DNA of 64,000 bases, taken from the NCBI RefSeq assembly GCF_002300165.1, contig NZ_MLCE01000013.1, positions 171,530 through 235,529 of the forward strand, read 5' to 3'. Below, piece by piece: positions 24,996 to 33,238 of the stretch (positions are counted from its first letter, which is position 1; each line of letters opens with the position of its first letter). This stretch comes from Streptomyces sp. Tue6028. Lineage in GTDB: Bacteria; Actinomycetota; Actinomycetes; Streptomycetales; Streptomycetaceae. Below the pieces are notes generated by a model, which did not search any database, was not told the DNA's origin, and worked only from the letters and a program-made list of their open reading frames with translations. The position numbers and the translations under genes are program-made.

Positions 24996-25642
24996 ACCGC
25001 CGCGGGGTCCGGGCGCCGCAGCGCCTCCGACAACTGCTCGATCGAGACCACCGCCAGCCCGTGCAGGTCCGCGAAGGCCCGCAGCCGGTCGAAGCGGGCG
25101 ACGGAGCCGTCGTCCTCGCAGACCTCGCTGATCACACCGACCGGGGACAGCCCCGCGAGGCGCAGCAGGTCGACGGTGGCCTCGGTGTGCCCGCGCCGCT
25201 CCGCGATCCCCCCGGCGCGGGCGCGCAGCGGAAGGACGTGCCCGGGACGGATCAGCCCGTCGGGACGGCAGCCGGGGTCGGCGAGCGTACGGGCGGTCAG
25301 CGCCCGGTCCGCGGCGGAGATGCCCGAGCCGACACCGACCGCGTCCACGGAGACGGTGTAGGCCGTCGAGTCGACGTCCGAGGCGGTCGGGACCATCAGC
25401 GGCAGCTCCAGCCGGTCGGCGACCTCCGGCGCCATCGGCGCGCAGATCAGACCGCTGGTCCAGCGCACGAAGAAACTCAGGGATTCGGCGGTCGCGAACT
25501 CCGCCGCCATGACGAGGTCGCCCTCGTTCTCACGGTCCACGTCGTCCACCACGATCACGGGCCGGCCGGCCCGCAACTCCTCGACGGCGACCGTCACCGA
25601 GTCCAGCCCCGCGTCCGACCGCGGCACCGAAACAAACATCAC
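24992..25642 (-). CDS. ribB: 3,4-dihydroxy-2-butanone-4-phosphate synthase
   Basis: 216 residues, a stand-alone DHBPS domain without the GTP cyclohydrolase II half found in RibBA. DDVDRENEGDLVMAAE, the RPGHVLPLRA loop and GHTEATVDLLRLAG hold the catalytic Glu, His and Asp residues. The enzyme converts ribulose 5-phosphate to DHBP and formate for riboflavin synthesis. Streptomyces carry the main ribBA elsewhere in a rib operon, so this is probably an extra copy. It is coupled to the HAD gene by a 4-base overlap. I found no FMN riboswitch in the 276 bases upstream. Confidence 0.93.
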   Translation of the reverse strand: MMFVSVPRSDAGLDSVTVAVEELRAGRPVIVVDDVDRENEGDLVMAAEFATAESLSFFVRWTSGLICAPMAPEVADRLELPLMVPTASDVDSTAYTVSVDAVGVGSGISAADRALTARTLADPGCRPDGLIRPGHVLPLRARAGGIAERRGHTEATVDLLRLAGLSPVGVISEVCEDDGSVARFDRLRAFADLHGLAVVSIEQLSEALRRPDPAAV

Positions 25643-25918
25643 AGGAACCAGCCCTTTCTCGACTTCACCGCTCCTGCAAGATCATTCGGTGATCACGTCG
25701 GCGAACTTGAGAGGGCCTCCGACCTGGAAAGAAGCTCAAGTGGCGGATCACGTAAGTCGGTTCGCGCCCGGCGCACGCCCCCCGGACGGCACGCGCCCCC
25801 CAGCGCGCCCGTTTCGGGGACATCACCGCTGAGCCGGCCGACGACCGATGAGTTCCGCAGTCCGGTGGAGTCCACCTCTGCACAAGCGAAAGTCGCGCAC
25901 GAGCTCTGTGAGGGGACC

Positions 25919-26614
25919 ATGACCACCCACGCCCTACCACCCGTCGTCGACACCGCGACCTGGGAGCGCCGACTCGAAGAACTGCGTGCCCGCGAGAAGG
26001 CCGCGACGCGGGAGCTCGACGCCATCGCCGCCGAGCGTCGCCGCCTGCCGATGGTCGAGATGCCCGACTACACCCTCGAAGGCGAGGACGGCGCCGTCCG
26101 GCTGGCGGACGTCTTCGACGGCAGGCGGCAACTGATCGTCTACAACCACATGTGGTCCGCCGGCCAGGAATGGCAGTGCCCGGGCTGCACCGGATTCACC
26201 TCGCAGTACACCCGCCTGGAATTCCTGGACAGCTACGACGCGCGGTTCGTGGTCGTCACCCAGGGGCCGATCGACGAGGCGCTCGCCTACAAACAGCGCG
26301 TCGGCAACCGGATGACCTGGTACTCGACCGCGAACAGTTCGTTCGGGGCCGACGTCGGCGCACCGCCCGAGGGAGGATTCGCGGTCAACGTGTTCCTGCG
26401 CGACGGCGACACCGTCTACCGCACCTGGCACACCGCCGGCCGCGGTACCGAGCAGCTCAGCCACACCTTCGCGCTGATCGACCTCCTGCCGTACGGACGC
26501 CAGGAGGAATGGCAGGACTCGCCCGAGGGCTGGCCCCAATCGCCCACCTACAGCCGGTGGGTGACGTCGAAGGACATCGCCGCGGTCTACGGTCCTGGCT
26601 CCGGCCGCGACTGA
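25919..26614 (+). CDS. DUF899 family thioredoxin-like protein
   Basis: 231 residues; ATG with GAGGGG upstream, although the frame is open far upstream without conservation. After an N-terminal helix (ATWERRLEELRAREKAATRE), the conserved block MPDYTLEGEDG, LIVYNHMWSAGQEWQCPGCTGF and HTFALIDLLPYGRQEEW match DUF899. The family has a thioredoxin-like fold with a CPxC motif (CPGC here). The precise role is unknown; redox or AhpC-like functions are suggested by the fold. Transcribed divergently from ribB. Confidence 0.88.
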   Translation: MTTHALPPVVDTATWERRLEELRAREKAATRELDAIAAERRRLPMVEMPDYTLEGEDGAVRLADVFDGRRQLIVYNHMWSAGQEWQCPGCTGFTSQYTRLEFLDSYDARFVVVTQGPIDEALAYKQRVGNRMTWYSTANSSFGADVGAPPEGGFAVNVFLRDGDTVYRTWHTAGRGTEQLSHTFALIDLLPYGRQEEWQDSPEGWPQSPTYSRWVTSKDIAAVYGPGSGRD

Positions 26615-26629
26615 ACGGATCACGGACCC

Positions 26630-26666
26630 GGTCGAGCCCCCTCTCCATCGGGACGGGGGCTCGACC
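26630..26666. terminator. Bidirectional terminator between convergent genes
   Basis: A perfect 12-bp stem, GGTCGAGCCCCC / GGGGGCTCGACC, with a 13-nt loop lies between the DUF899 stop (plus) and the membrane-protein stop (minus). Confidence 0.85.
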
Positions 26667-26690
26667 CGACAGGCGGACCGCCGCTCGCGG

Positions 26691-27335
26691 TCAGGAGTCG
26701 CCCGTCGCGCAGCCCCTGTCCGTCATGCGCAGGGCCGACGCCTCCGCCCGGCCGGCACGGGCCAGCAGGCGTTCCCGTCCGCGGGGCCACCACGTCAGGT
26801 CGGCCAGCAGGAGCACGACCACCAGCCACGAGACGACCGTCTCGCCGGTCTCGCCCGTCAGGGTGTCGTACACGGCGAGAGCGACCGCGAGCGCGGTGAC
26901 GAGCAGAACGAGCGGGCGGTGCAGGCGATCGTCCTCGGCGGCCCGGCGCAGGGCATCGGCGTACTCGACGACCGGAGGCACCAGCCGGGCATCGTCGACG
27001 GCCTCGCCGCGCCGGGTGGCGCGGACCACGGCCACGCGGTCGGCGTACGGCATCTCCTTCGCCGCGGGCCAGATGCGGTCCATCCGGCGCACCGTGCGGA
27101 TCCCGCAGAACAGGCTCAGCACCACGAAGACCACCGCGGCGCCCGCCCAGGACCCCGACTCGACGAGAACGAACACCCCGAAGAAGACGCCGGCGGCGAG
27201 GCCGGCGGCCACCGCGCGGCTCACCGCCCCCCGCTGCCACAGCCACCCCGGAACGAGAATCACCCGTTCACGGTCGCCGTCCCCCACGAGGGACGCAACC
27301 ACCGCCCCGGCACGTCGCCCCCGGCACACGCACAC
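26691..27335 (-). CDS. Membrane protein of unknown function
   Basis: 214 residues. Hydrophobic segments occur at about residues 38-58 and 62-84 as a closely spaced pair, and at about 145-160 and 167-183 as a second pair; between them is a soluble, charged segment (PYADRVAVVRATRRGEAVDDARL). The layout resembles small actinobacterial proteins with two membrane hairpins around a cytoplasmic domain. I do not recognise a family. Start could be internal (ATG not decided by a strong ribosome-binding site). Confidence 0.55.
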   Translation of the reverse strand: MCVCRGRRAGAVVASLVGDGDRERVILVPGWLWQRGAVSRAVAAGLAAGVFFGVFVLVESGSWAGAAVVFVVLSLFCGIRTVRRMDRIWPAAKEMPYADRVAVVRATRRGEAVDDARLVPPVVEYADALRRAAEDDRLHRPLVLLVTALAVALAVYDTLTGETGETVVSWLVVVLLLADLTWWPRGRERLLARAGRAEASALRMTDRGCATGDS

Positions 27336-27411
27336 GGCGCACCACGACGGGCGGACTCACCGGACCTGTCTCCCTCACCCGCGGCGCAGCGGCCGACGCG
27401 TCTTCGCGCAT

Positions 27412-28002
27412 TCAGCGCAGACGGTACGGCGGGCCCTTGGCGCAACCGGGCGGCGCGTTGTTGCCGCTCACATCGAAGTCCGCACAGGTGAGGAAAAGAT
27501 GATTGAACTTGCCGAGCAGGAAGGCGAGAATTCCGATGAGCAGCGTGATGCCTACGGCTCCGAAACGCTGAGGCGTAGGAAGCTCGTCGTAGTCGGACAG
27601 GAGAATTTTCGACAGAAGCCACGTCAGATAGGGGGCACTCAGGATGGTGACGGCCACCTCGAAATAGTGGAGGTAGTGAAATCCCCTGCTGAGCGGTGCC
27701 GTCATGCCGAGAACGATCCAGAGCGACGGCAGGAGCAGTGCGGCCCAACTGCCCCAGGGCACGGAGACCTGTCGGTGCAGTACCAGGCCCGCGAGGAGTA
27801 CCGCTGTGGCCACCGCCCAGAGGGCCAGCACATTGTCGAAGAAGATGGCGTCGTAAGCGCCGAACGTGAACGCCGGCCACCAGATGACCAATGTCCCGCC
27901 CGCCGCCGCCGTCGCGGTGGCACGCAGAGAAGAATGGATTTCCGGTAGGCCGCGCTTGCCGCTCGAGCTCGGATTGCGGGTCTCCCCAGACTCCATTCCC
28001 AC
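27412..28002 (-). CDS. Conserved-looking membrane protein of unknown function
   Basis: 196 residues (an in-frame ATG two codons later is possible). Five hydrophobic helices are visible, beginning at about residue 30. The C-terminal tail LTCADFDVSGNNAPPGC contains two Cys separated by a polar loop outside the last helix; two Cys around a VSG turn suggest a disulfide on the extracytoplasmic side. No function can be assigned. It is separated from the GAP-family gene by 188 bases. Confidence 0.6.
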   Translation of the reverse strand: MGMESGETRNPSSSGKRGLPEIHSSLRATATAAAGGTLVIWWPAFTFGAYDAIFFDNVLALWAVATAVLLAGLVLHRQVSVPWGSWAALLLPSLWIVLGMTAPLSRGFHYLHYFEVAVTILSAPYLTWLLSKILLSDYDELPTPQRFGAVGITLLIGILAFLLGKFNHLFLTCADFDVSGNNAPPGCAKGPPYRLR

Positions 28003-28190
28003 TCCGCCCGTTCACCGTGAAGCCAGGGTGAGCCGTTCCAATTTCCTTCACGAAACACCCATTCAGCCTGTTCGACGATATAGGGGCGATGCTGCGGCGG
28101 TTATGGCGACACGCCGCCGTCACAGCGGCCCTCACGCTGTGGCCCGGGAGCACCCCACAGCCCCGGCCGGGCGGCACCGCACACCCGCGG

Positions 28191-28868
28191 TCAGGAATTC
28201 AGGATGTCGATGCCGTCCCCCAGCAGTTTCAGCCCGAACACGAAGAACAGGACCGCCATGATGGCGATGTTGTGCCGCGCGGCCCATTCCTTCCAGTTGC
28301 CCAGCATGTGCTTCGCCCGGTCCCCCATGACCAGGAACACCACGAGCGGGGTCAGGAGTCCGAGGGAAGCGATCACGACGAAGATCACCATGGCAGTGAT
28401 CTGCTGTCCGACCGGCAGCCCCGACGCGCTGATCGACGCTGCCGCGGCGATGGTCAGCGGGGCGTTCTTCAGGTTCCCGGCCGACAACAGGAGGGCGAGG
28501 AGGAAGATCTTCACCGGCGTGAAGTGGTCGATCGCGGCCATCCACTGCGGCAACTGCGCCTGCGTGACGTCGGTGGGGCGACGGCGCCACAGCCGCACGG
28601 CGAAGAAGGCCAGCGCCACTCCCAGCACGAGCTTGAGGATCCCCACCCAGTCGGCGGGATGCCCATGGCTGTGGGCACTCCCCTTGCCGCCGATCAGCAG
28701 CATCACCGCGCCCAGGGCCGACAGACCCACCACCCAGCCGGTGGCGAACACCAACCCGTTCAGGCGTCCATGAGGCGTTGCCAGCACGATGATGATGGCG
28801 ACGATCGGAAGCGGACTGATGGCGACGGCTGCCGCCAGGCCCAGTACATCGCCCAGTACGTTTCCCAT
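28191..28868 (-). CDS. GAP (Sap) family membrane protein
   Basis: 225 residues from an ATG with GGAGG upstream. Six helices fit the GAP/Sap family (sulfolipid-1-addressing protein): ISPLPIVAIIIVLATPHGRLNG in the N-terminus, a central cytoplasmic loop (FFAVRLWRRRPTD), FTPVKIFLLALLLSAGNLKNAPLT and a final helix ending FGLKLLGDGI. The family belongs to the LysE-related transporters; in mycobacteria a member helps move a sulfolipid to the surface. The substrate here is unknown. Confidence 0.82.
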   Translation of the reverse strand: MGNVLGDVLGLAAAVAISPLPIVAIIIVLATPHGRLNGLVFATGWVVGLSALGAVMLLIGGKGSAHSHGHPADWVGILKLVLGVALAFFAVRLWRRRPTDVTQAQLPQWMAAIDHFTPVKIFLLALLLSAGNLKNAPLTIAAAASISASGLPVGQQITAMVIFVVIASLGLLTPLVVFLVMGDRAKHMLGNWKEWAARHNIAIMAVLFFVFGLKLLGDGIDILNS

Positions 28869-29324
28869 GCGTGCCTCCGGCACATCGAAGAACTGCACTG
28901 ATCGCAGCCGTCAGCGCGACGGACACCACGAAGCAGGAGCACTCCGCGGACCGGGTCGCTCCAGCCACCTACAAAGGATCACCGAACACGGTCACGGCCG
29001 CAGGGGCACGCGGCATGCGGGGGACAGACACGCGCTGCCGTCCTGGTTCCCCAAGTGCAGGTGAGGGGCGCGCGGGATAGGCTTTTCTCGACAAGTCAGG
29101 TTCTCTGGGCGGTTCTACAGACGCCAGTCGCTTCTGCAGATGCCAGTCGTTCTGTTCGCGGCGAACAATTTCTTTCTGTGGAGACCCGACAGACCGGTGT
29201 GCACCCCTCGCACTCTGCGGGGCTGAGCAACGACCGCATTCCTCCCCGAGCATGTCCCGCGCGGGGCGTGCCGCAGTGGCACCGGCATCAGGGTCCGCAG
29301 TTTGCAGTGCCCGTGGAGGCCGGG
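28869..29324. other. Regulatory region upstream of the first P450 cassette
   Basis: This 456-base gap separates the divergent GAP gene from the ferredoxin gene. It contains a direct repeat GCCAGTCG...TTCTG at about 29123 and 29142 and a palindrome at 29153-29167 (listed separately). About 150 bases at its 3' end resemble the region upstream of the second P450 cassette. Confidence 0.45.
29153..29167. promoter_or_regulatory. Palindromic operator candidate
   Basis: TGTTCGC-G-GCGAACA is a perfect 7-bp inverted repeat with a 1-base centre, about 160 bases upstream of the ferredoxin start. It fits a dimeric TetR/GntR-type site. It is not preserved upstream of the second cassette. Confidence 0.4.
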
Positions 29325-29552
29325 ATGAGAATTGTCGTTGATCTTTCCCGATGTGAAGGTTATGCGCAGTGCGCCTTCCTGGCTCCGGACGCGTTCCGGA
29401 TGCACGGCGAGGAAGCGCTGATGTACGACCCGAGCCCCGACGACGCCCAGCGCGAGCGGGTGCTGCGCGCCGCGGCGGCCTGCCCGGTCCAGGCGATCCT
29501 GGTCGACCAGTTGGAGGGGCTGGAGGCACCGGTGGAGGCGTCGCCGTCATGA
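29325..29552 (+). CDS. [3Fe-4S] ferredoxin of P450 type
   Basis: 75 residues. Three cysteines are arranged as Cys-x5-Cys (SRCEGYAQCAFLAP) and a later CPVQAI; the residue in the place of the fourth ligand is not Cys. This is the pattern of single-cluster [3Fe-4S] ferredoxins that feed electrons to bacterial P450s. The ATG follows GGAGG (GTGGAGGCCGGG). The stop overlaps the start of the reductase by four bases (ATGA), so the pair is translationally coupled. The frame is open upstream, but the conserved start MRIVVDLSRC decides. Confidence 0.9.
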   Translation: MRIVVDLSRCEGYAQCAFLAPDAFRMHGEEALMYDPSPDDAQRERVLRAAAACPVQAILVDQLEGLEAPVEASPS

Positions 29553-30943
29553 CCAGAGCGGACACCCTGCGAGCGTTCAAGCGCGACGGCCGCATCGTGA
29601 TCGTCGGAGCCTCACTGGCGGGACTGCGGGCCGCGGAGGCACTGCGCGCCGAGGGCTTCACCGGCTCGCTGACCATGATCGGTGACGAGCTGGGCGAGCC
29701 CTACGACCGGCCTCCCCTGTCCAAGCAGGTACTGACCGGATGGGTGCCCGCCGACGGCACCGCGCTGCCGCGACGCCGTGACATCAATGCGGAGTGGCTG
29801 CTGGGCGTACCCGCCAGCGGCCTGGACATGGCGGGCAACGTCGTACGTCTCGCCGACGGACGCGAGGTTCCCTTCGACCGTGTGCTGATCGCCACGGGGG
29901 TACGGGCCCGGCCGTGGTTCGTCGAGAGCGAGGCGGCCCTGGACGGAGTGTTCGTCGTGCGTACCCGCGAGCACGCCGAGGGTCTGCAGCGGGCCCTCGC
30001 CGCCGGACCCTCCCGCGTCCTGGTCATCGGCGCGGGATTCACCGGCTCCGAGATCGCCTCCATCTGCCGCGAGCGGGACATCCCGGTGACCGTCGCCGAA
30101 CTCGCGCCGGCCCCGCTGGTCGGGGCGCTCGGCGCCATGATCGGTGAGGTCGCGGCGGACATGCAGCGCGCTCACGGCGTCGACCTGCGCTGCGGCGTCA
30201 AGGTGACCCGGCTGGAGGGCGACGCACAGGGGCACCTCCGCCGCGCCCACTTCGACGACGGCAGCACGATCGACGCCGACGTCGCGGTGGTGGCACTCGG
30301 GGGCATCCGCAACACCGATTGGCTCCGGGACTCGGGACTGGCGGCAGGTGTCTGGGGAATCGCGTGCGACACGGGCTGCCGGGCCCTCGACATCAACGGC
30401 CTGATCACCGACGACGTCTTCGTCGCCGGAGACGTGGCGCGCTGCCCGAACCCGATCTACGAGTACCGGCTGATCTCGCTGGAGCACTGGGCCAACGCCG
30501 TGGAACAGGCCGAGGTCGCGGCGCACAACATGGTCAGCGCCCAGGCGGACCGCTGGCCCCACCTGTCCATCCCGTTGTTCTGGTCGATCCAGTTCGGCGC
30601 CAACATCAAGTCCGTCGGCGTACCGACCTTCGCCGACGAAGTCGTCGTCACCCAGGGGTCGGTGTCCGACCGCCGCTTCGTCGCCGCGTACGGCTACCAG
30701 GGCCGTGTCACCGCGGCGGTGAGCTTCAACAACGCGAAGTGGCTGGACCACTACCGGCAGCTGATCGAGACGGCCGCGCCCTTCCCGCCGCTCTGTCCCA
30801 CGCCCGACCAGCCCGTCGACTCCAAACCGGTGCCCGTCGACTTCCCCGGCCCCGCGCTGATCGCCCAGGGAGCCACGGTGGTCGTCACCGGCAACGCCCC
30901 GAGTGAGCGGCGCGTCACGTCTCTGCAGCAGCACCATCGGTAG
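29549..30943 (+). CDS. FAD-dependent ferredoxin reductase
   Basis: 464 residues. Two Rossmann folds: IVIVGASLAGLRAAEALR for FAD and VLVIGAGFTGSEIA for NAD(P)H, with DRPPLSK and DVFVAGDVARCPNP typical of putidaredoxin-reductase-like enzymes. The C-terminal domain contains FWSIQFGANIKSVG. It passes electrons from NAD(P)H to the upstream ferredoxin and on to the P450. The stop TAG is followed after 9 bases, in the same frame, by the P450 start, so a single base change in the stop would fuse them, as has happened in the second cassette. Confidence 0.93.
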   Translation: MTRADTLRAFKRDGRIVIVGASLAGLRAAEALRAEGFTGSLTMIGDELGEPYDRPPLSKQVLTGWVPADGTALPRRRDINAEWLLGVPASGLDMAGNVVRLADGREVPFDRVLIATGVRARPWFVESEAALDGVFVVRTREHAEGLQRALAAGPSRVLVIGAGFTGSEIASICRERDIPVTVAELAPAPLVGALGAMIGEVAADMQRAHGVDLRCGVKVTRLEGDAQGHLRRAHFDDGSTIDADVAVVALGGIRNTDWLRDSGLAAGVWGIACDTGCRALDINGLITDDVFVAGDVARCPNPIYEYRLISLEHWANAVEQAEVAAHNMVSAQADRWPHLSIPLFWSIQFGANIKSVGVPTFADEVVVTQGSVSDRRFVAAYGYQGRVTAAVSFNNAKWLDHYRQLIETAAPFPPLCPTPDQPVDSKPVPVDFPGPALIAQGATVVVTGNAPSERRVTSLQQHHR

Positions 30944-30952
30944 GAGGGGAAG

Positions 30953-32173
30953 ATGACCACGACCCAGATGCCCGACACGCTGCGCCGGATCCTCGACTAC
31001 TCCTCCCGCGCCGACCCGTACCCGCTGTACGCCGAGCTGCGCAGGACGCCGGTGGCCCGGCAGGAGGACGGCAGCTACGTCGTCAGCACCTACCGCGAGC
31101 TCGCCGAACTGCTGCACGATCCGCACCTGAGCTCCGACGTCCGCAATCTGGCGCATCCGATGCGCTCGCACGAGGGGGAGACCACGCCGCCGTTCATCAA
31201 CCTCGATCCGCCCGAGCACGACCGCCTGCGGCGTATGGCCATGCGGCACTTCGGGCCCCCGCACACCCCCGGGCTGGTGGCCGGCATGGACGGCGATCTG
31301 ACCGCCGTCGTGAGCGGTCTGATCGACGGCTTCGCGGGCAAGGAGCAGATCGACATCGTCGACGACTTCGCCTACCCGTTCCCCGTCACGGTGATCTGCC
31401 ACCTGCTCGGCGTGCCGCGCGAGGACGAACCGAAGTTCCATGTGTGGGTGGACGGCATCGTCAACTCGATCGACTACAACCCCAAGATCGACCCGAAGGA
31501 GAAACTGGAGAAGGGGCTGCAGGCCCGCAAGGACCTGCGCCAGTACCTCGGCGGACTGCTGGAGCAACGCCACGGCCGGGCGGGTGACGACCTGTTGTCG
31601 CGGCTGGCCAACGACGACGGGCCGGACGGGCGGATGACCGACGAGGAGATCGTCGCGACCGCCAACCTGCTGCTGATCGCCGGCCACGAGACCACCGTCA
31701 ACCTCATCACCAACGGCATGCTGACGCTGCTGCGCCACCCGGAGGTGCTGCAACGCCTGCGCGACGACCCGGACCTCGTCGTCCCGCTGGTCGAGGAACT
31801 CCTGCGCTACGAGCCTCCCGTGCACATCATTCCCTGGCGGGCGGCGTACAGCGACATCACCGTCGCCGACACCGTCATCCCCAGGGGTTCGCAGATCATG
31901 CTCATGCTGGCCTCGGGCAGCCGCGATCCGGACCGCTTCCACGATCCCGACCGCTTCGACCCCGATCGGCGGGACAACCAGCACCTGGGCTTCGGCAGCG
32001 GTATCCATCTGTGCTTCGGCGGCCCGCTGGCCCGGCGGGAGACCCAGATCGCGCTGACCGAGCTGGTACGCCGGCTCGACCGGCCCCGGCTGGTCGCCGA
32101 TCCACCGCCGTACCGGCGCAGCCCCGTTCTTCGCGGTCCGATCCATCTGCAGGTCGAGCAGGGCACCGGCTGA
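30953..32173 (+). CDS. Cytochrome P450
   Basis: 406 residues, normal length for a bacterial class I P450. LLIAGHETTVNL is the oxygen-binding I helix, EELLRYEP the ExxR motif, and FGSGIHLCFGGPLARRE the heme-ligand loop with its Cys. GGAGG lies upstream of the ATG. Encoded with its own ferredoxin and reductase, so the redox chain is complete in one operon. No PKS, NRPS or terpene gene is nearby, so a xenobiotic or fatty-acid-like substrate is as plausible as secondary metabolism. The substrate cannot be read from the sequence. Confidence 0.95.
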   Translation: MTTTQMPDTLRRILDYSSRADPYPLYAELRRTPVARQEDGSYVVSTYRELAELLHDPHLSSDVRNLAHPMRSHEGETTPPFINLDPPEHDRLRRMAMRHFGPPHTPGLVAGMDGDLTAVVSGLIDGFAGKEQIDIVDDFAYPFPVTVICHLLGVPREDEPKFHVWVDGIVNSIDYNPKIDPKEKLEKGLQARKDLRQYLGGLLEQRHGRAGDDLLSRLANDDGPDGRMTDEEIVATANLLLIAGHETTVNLITNGMLTLLRHPEVLQRLRDDPDLVVPLVEELLRYEPPVHIIPWRAAYSDITVADTVIPRGSQIMLMLASGSRDPDRFHDPDRFDPDRRDNQHLGFGSGIHLCFGGPLARRETQIALTELVRRLDRPRLVADPPPYRRSPVLRGPIHLQVEQGTG

Positions 32174-32649
32174 CGCGGCAGCCGCAGACACACCGATGGC
32201 CGCTCCCGACCTGGCGTTCTCCACCGTCAGGCCGGGAGCGTCCTGCTGTGAGGCTGTGGTTTCCGTCTCCGGGCGGTGGGCGGGCGGTCGGCTACGACAA
32301 CCGCCGCGACGAGGTGCCTTCACCGGCCCACCCCGGATGCGCAGTGGCGCCGCTGGTCCCGGTTCTGGACCGGGCGAATGATCGGTGGTCCGCTGGACCG
32401 CTGCTCTCCGTTTGCTGGGCTGTCTCTCGACGTCGGCTTCCTGGAGTCGTCGGCGTCCCCCGGAAGGACCGGATCGGCCTTCCGAACTCTCCCTTGTTCC
32501 CCAGTGCTTGGAGCCACCTGTGCTGCGGGGGTGAGGGACGGAGCGAGCGGGACGCGCTCCGCGGAGGGCCGGCTCATACAGCACGTCCTGGAACGACGGG
32601 TGATAGTGGATGTGGCTCCAGTCCTCCACCGTCGTCTCAGGGAGGCTCG
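32174..32649. other. Intergenic region after the P450 gene
   Basis: 476 bases lacking a supported gene on either strand. It separates the P450 operon from gluconokinase and should hold the gluconokinase promoter. No clear terminator hairpin or operator was recognised. Confidence 0.4.
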
Positions 32650-33177
32650 TTGACCGGCGTGGTCGGTGGTTCTCGCGTGGTGATCGTGATGGGTGTGTCG
32701 GCGTCCGGCAAGTCCACCGTCGGACCACGCCTCGCGCGACGGCTCGACGTGCCGTTCCTGGACGGCGACGACCTCCACCCCCCTGCCAATCGCGCCAAGA
32801 TGGCTGCCGGGCATCCCCTCGACGACGCCGATCGCGAGCCGTGGCTGGCTGCCTTCACGCAGTGGATTCGAGCGACGGCGGCAGGCGGGCACGGGGGCGT
32901 CGCCACGTGTTCCGCGCTCAAACGTGAGTACCGGGACCGGTTCCGGCGGACGGGCGCGGACCTGTGCTTCGTCTACCTGGCTCTGGACCGAGCGGTGGCC
33001 GCGGAGCGGATCGCCCGTCGCAAGGGACACTTCATGCCTCCGCGGCTGCTCGACTCCCAGTACGACATCCTGGATCCGCTCGAGGCCGACGAGCCGGGCC
33101 TCACCGTCGACGCCTCCGGCGACCGGGAACAGGTTCTGGCGGCGGCGCTGCGCGCGGTGGCCGAGCGGGACCCGTAG
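32650..33177 (+). CDS. Gluconokinase
   Basis: 175 residues from a TTG start, chosen because GGAGG lies 4 bases upstream; a GTG three codons later is an alternative. VIVMGVSASGKSTVG is the P-loop, DGDDLHPPANRAKMAAGHPLDD is the gluconate-binding block, and CSALKREYRDRFR the following conserved helix. It phosphorylates gluconate to 6-phosphogluconate, feeding the pentose phosphate pathway. It converges with the GH15 gene, whose stop lies about 60 bases away. Confidence 0.92.
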   Translation: MTGVVGGSRVVIVMGVSASGKSTVGPRLARRLDVPFLDGDDLHPPANRAKMAAGHPLDDADREPWLAAFTQWIRATAAGGHGGVATCSALKREYRDRFRRTGADLCFVYLALDRAVAAERIARRKGHFMPPRLLDSQYDILDPLEADEPGLTVDASGDREQVLAAALRAVAERDP

Positions 33178-33238
33178 TTCGCCTTCGTTCTCGTGGCCGC
33201 GGCTCACCGGCGAGCAGTCCGGACGGACCGAACGACGA

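Noticed and set aside
25643..25918. Possible FMN riboswitch in front of ribB
   Set aside because: The conserved RFN-element blocks could not be found on the minus strand of the 276-base leader.
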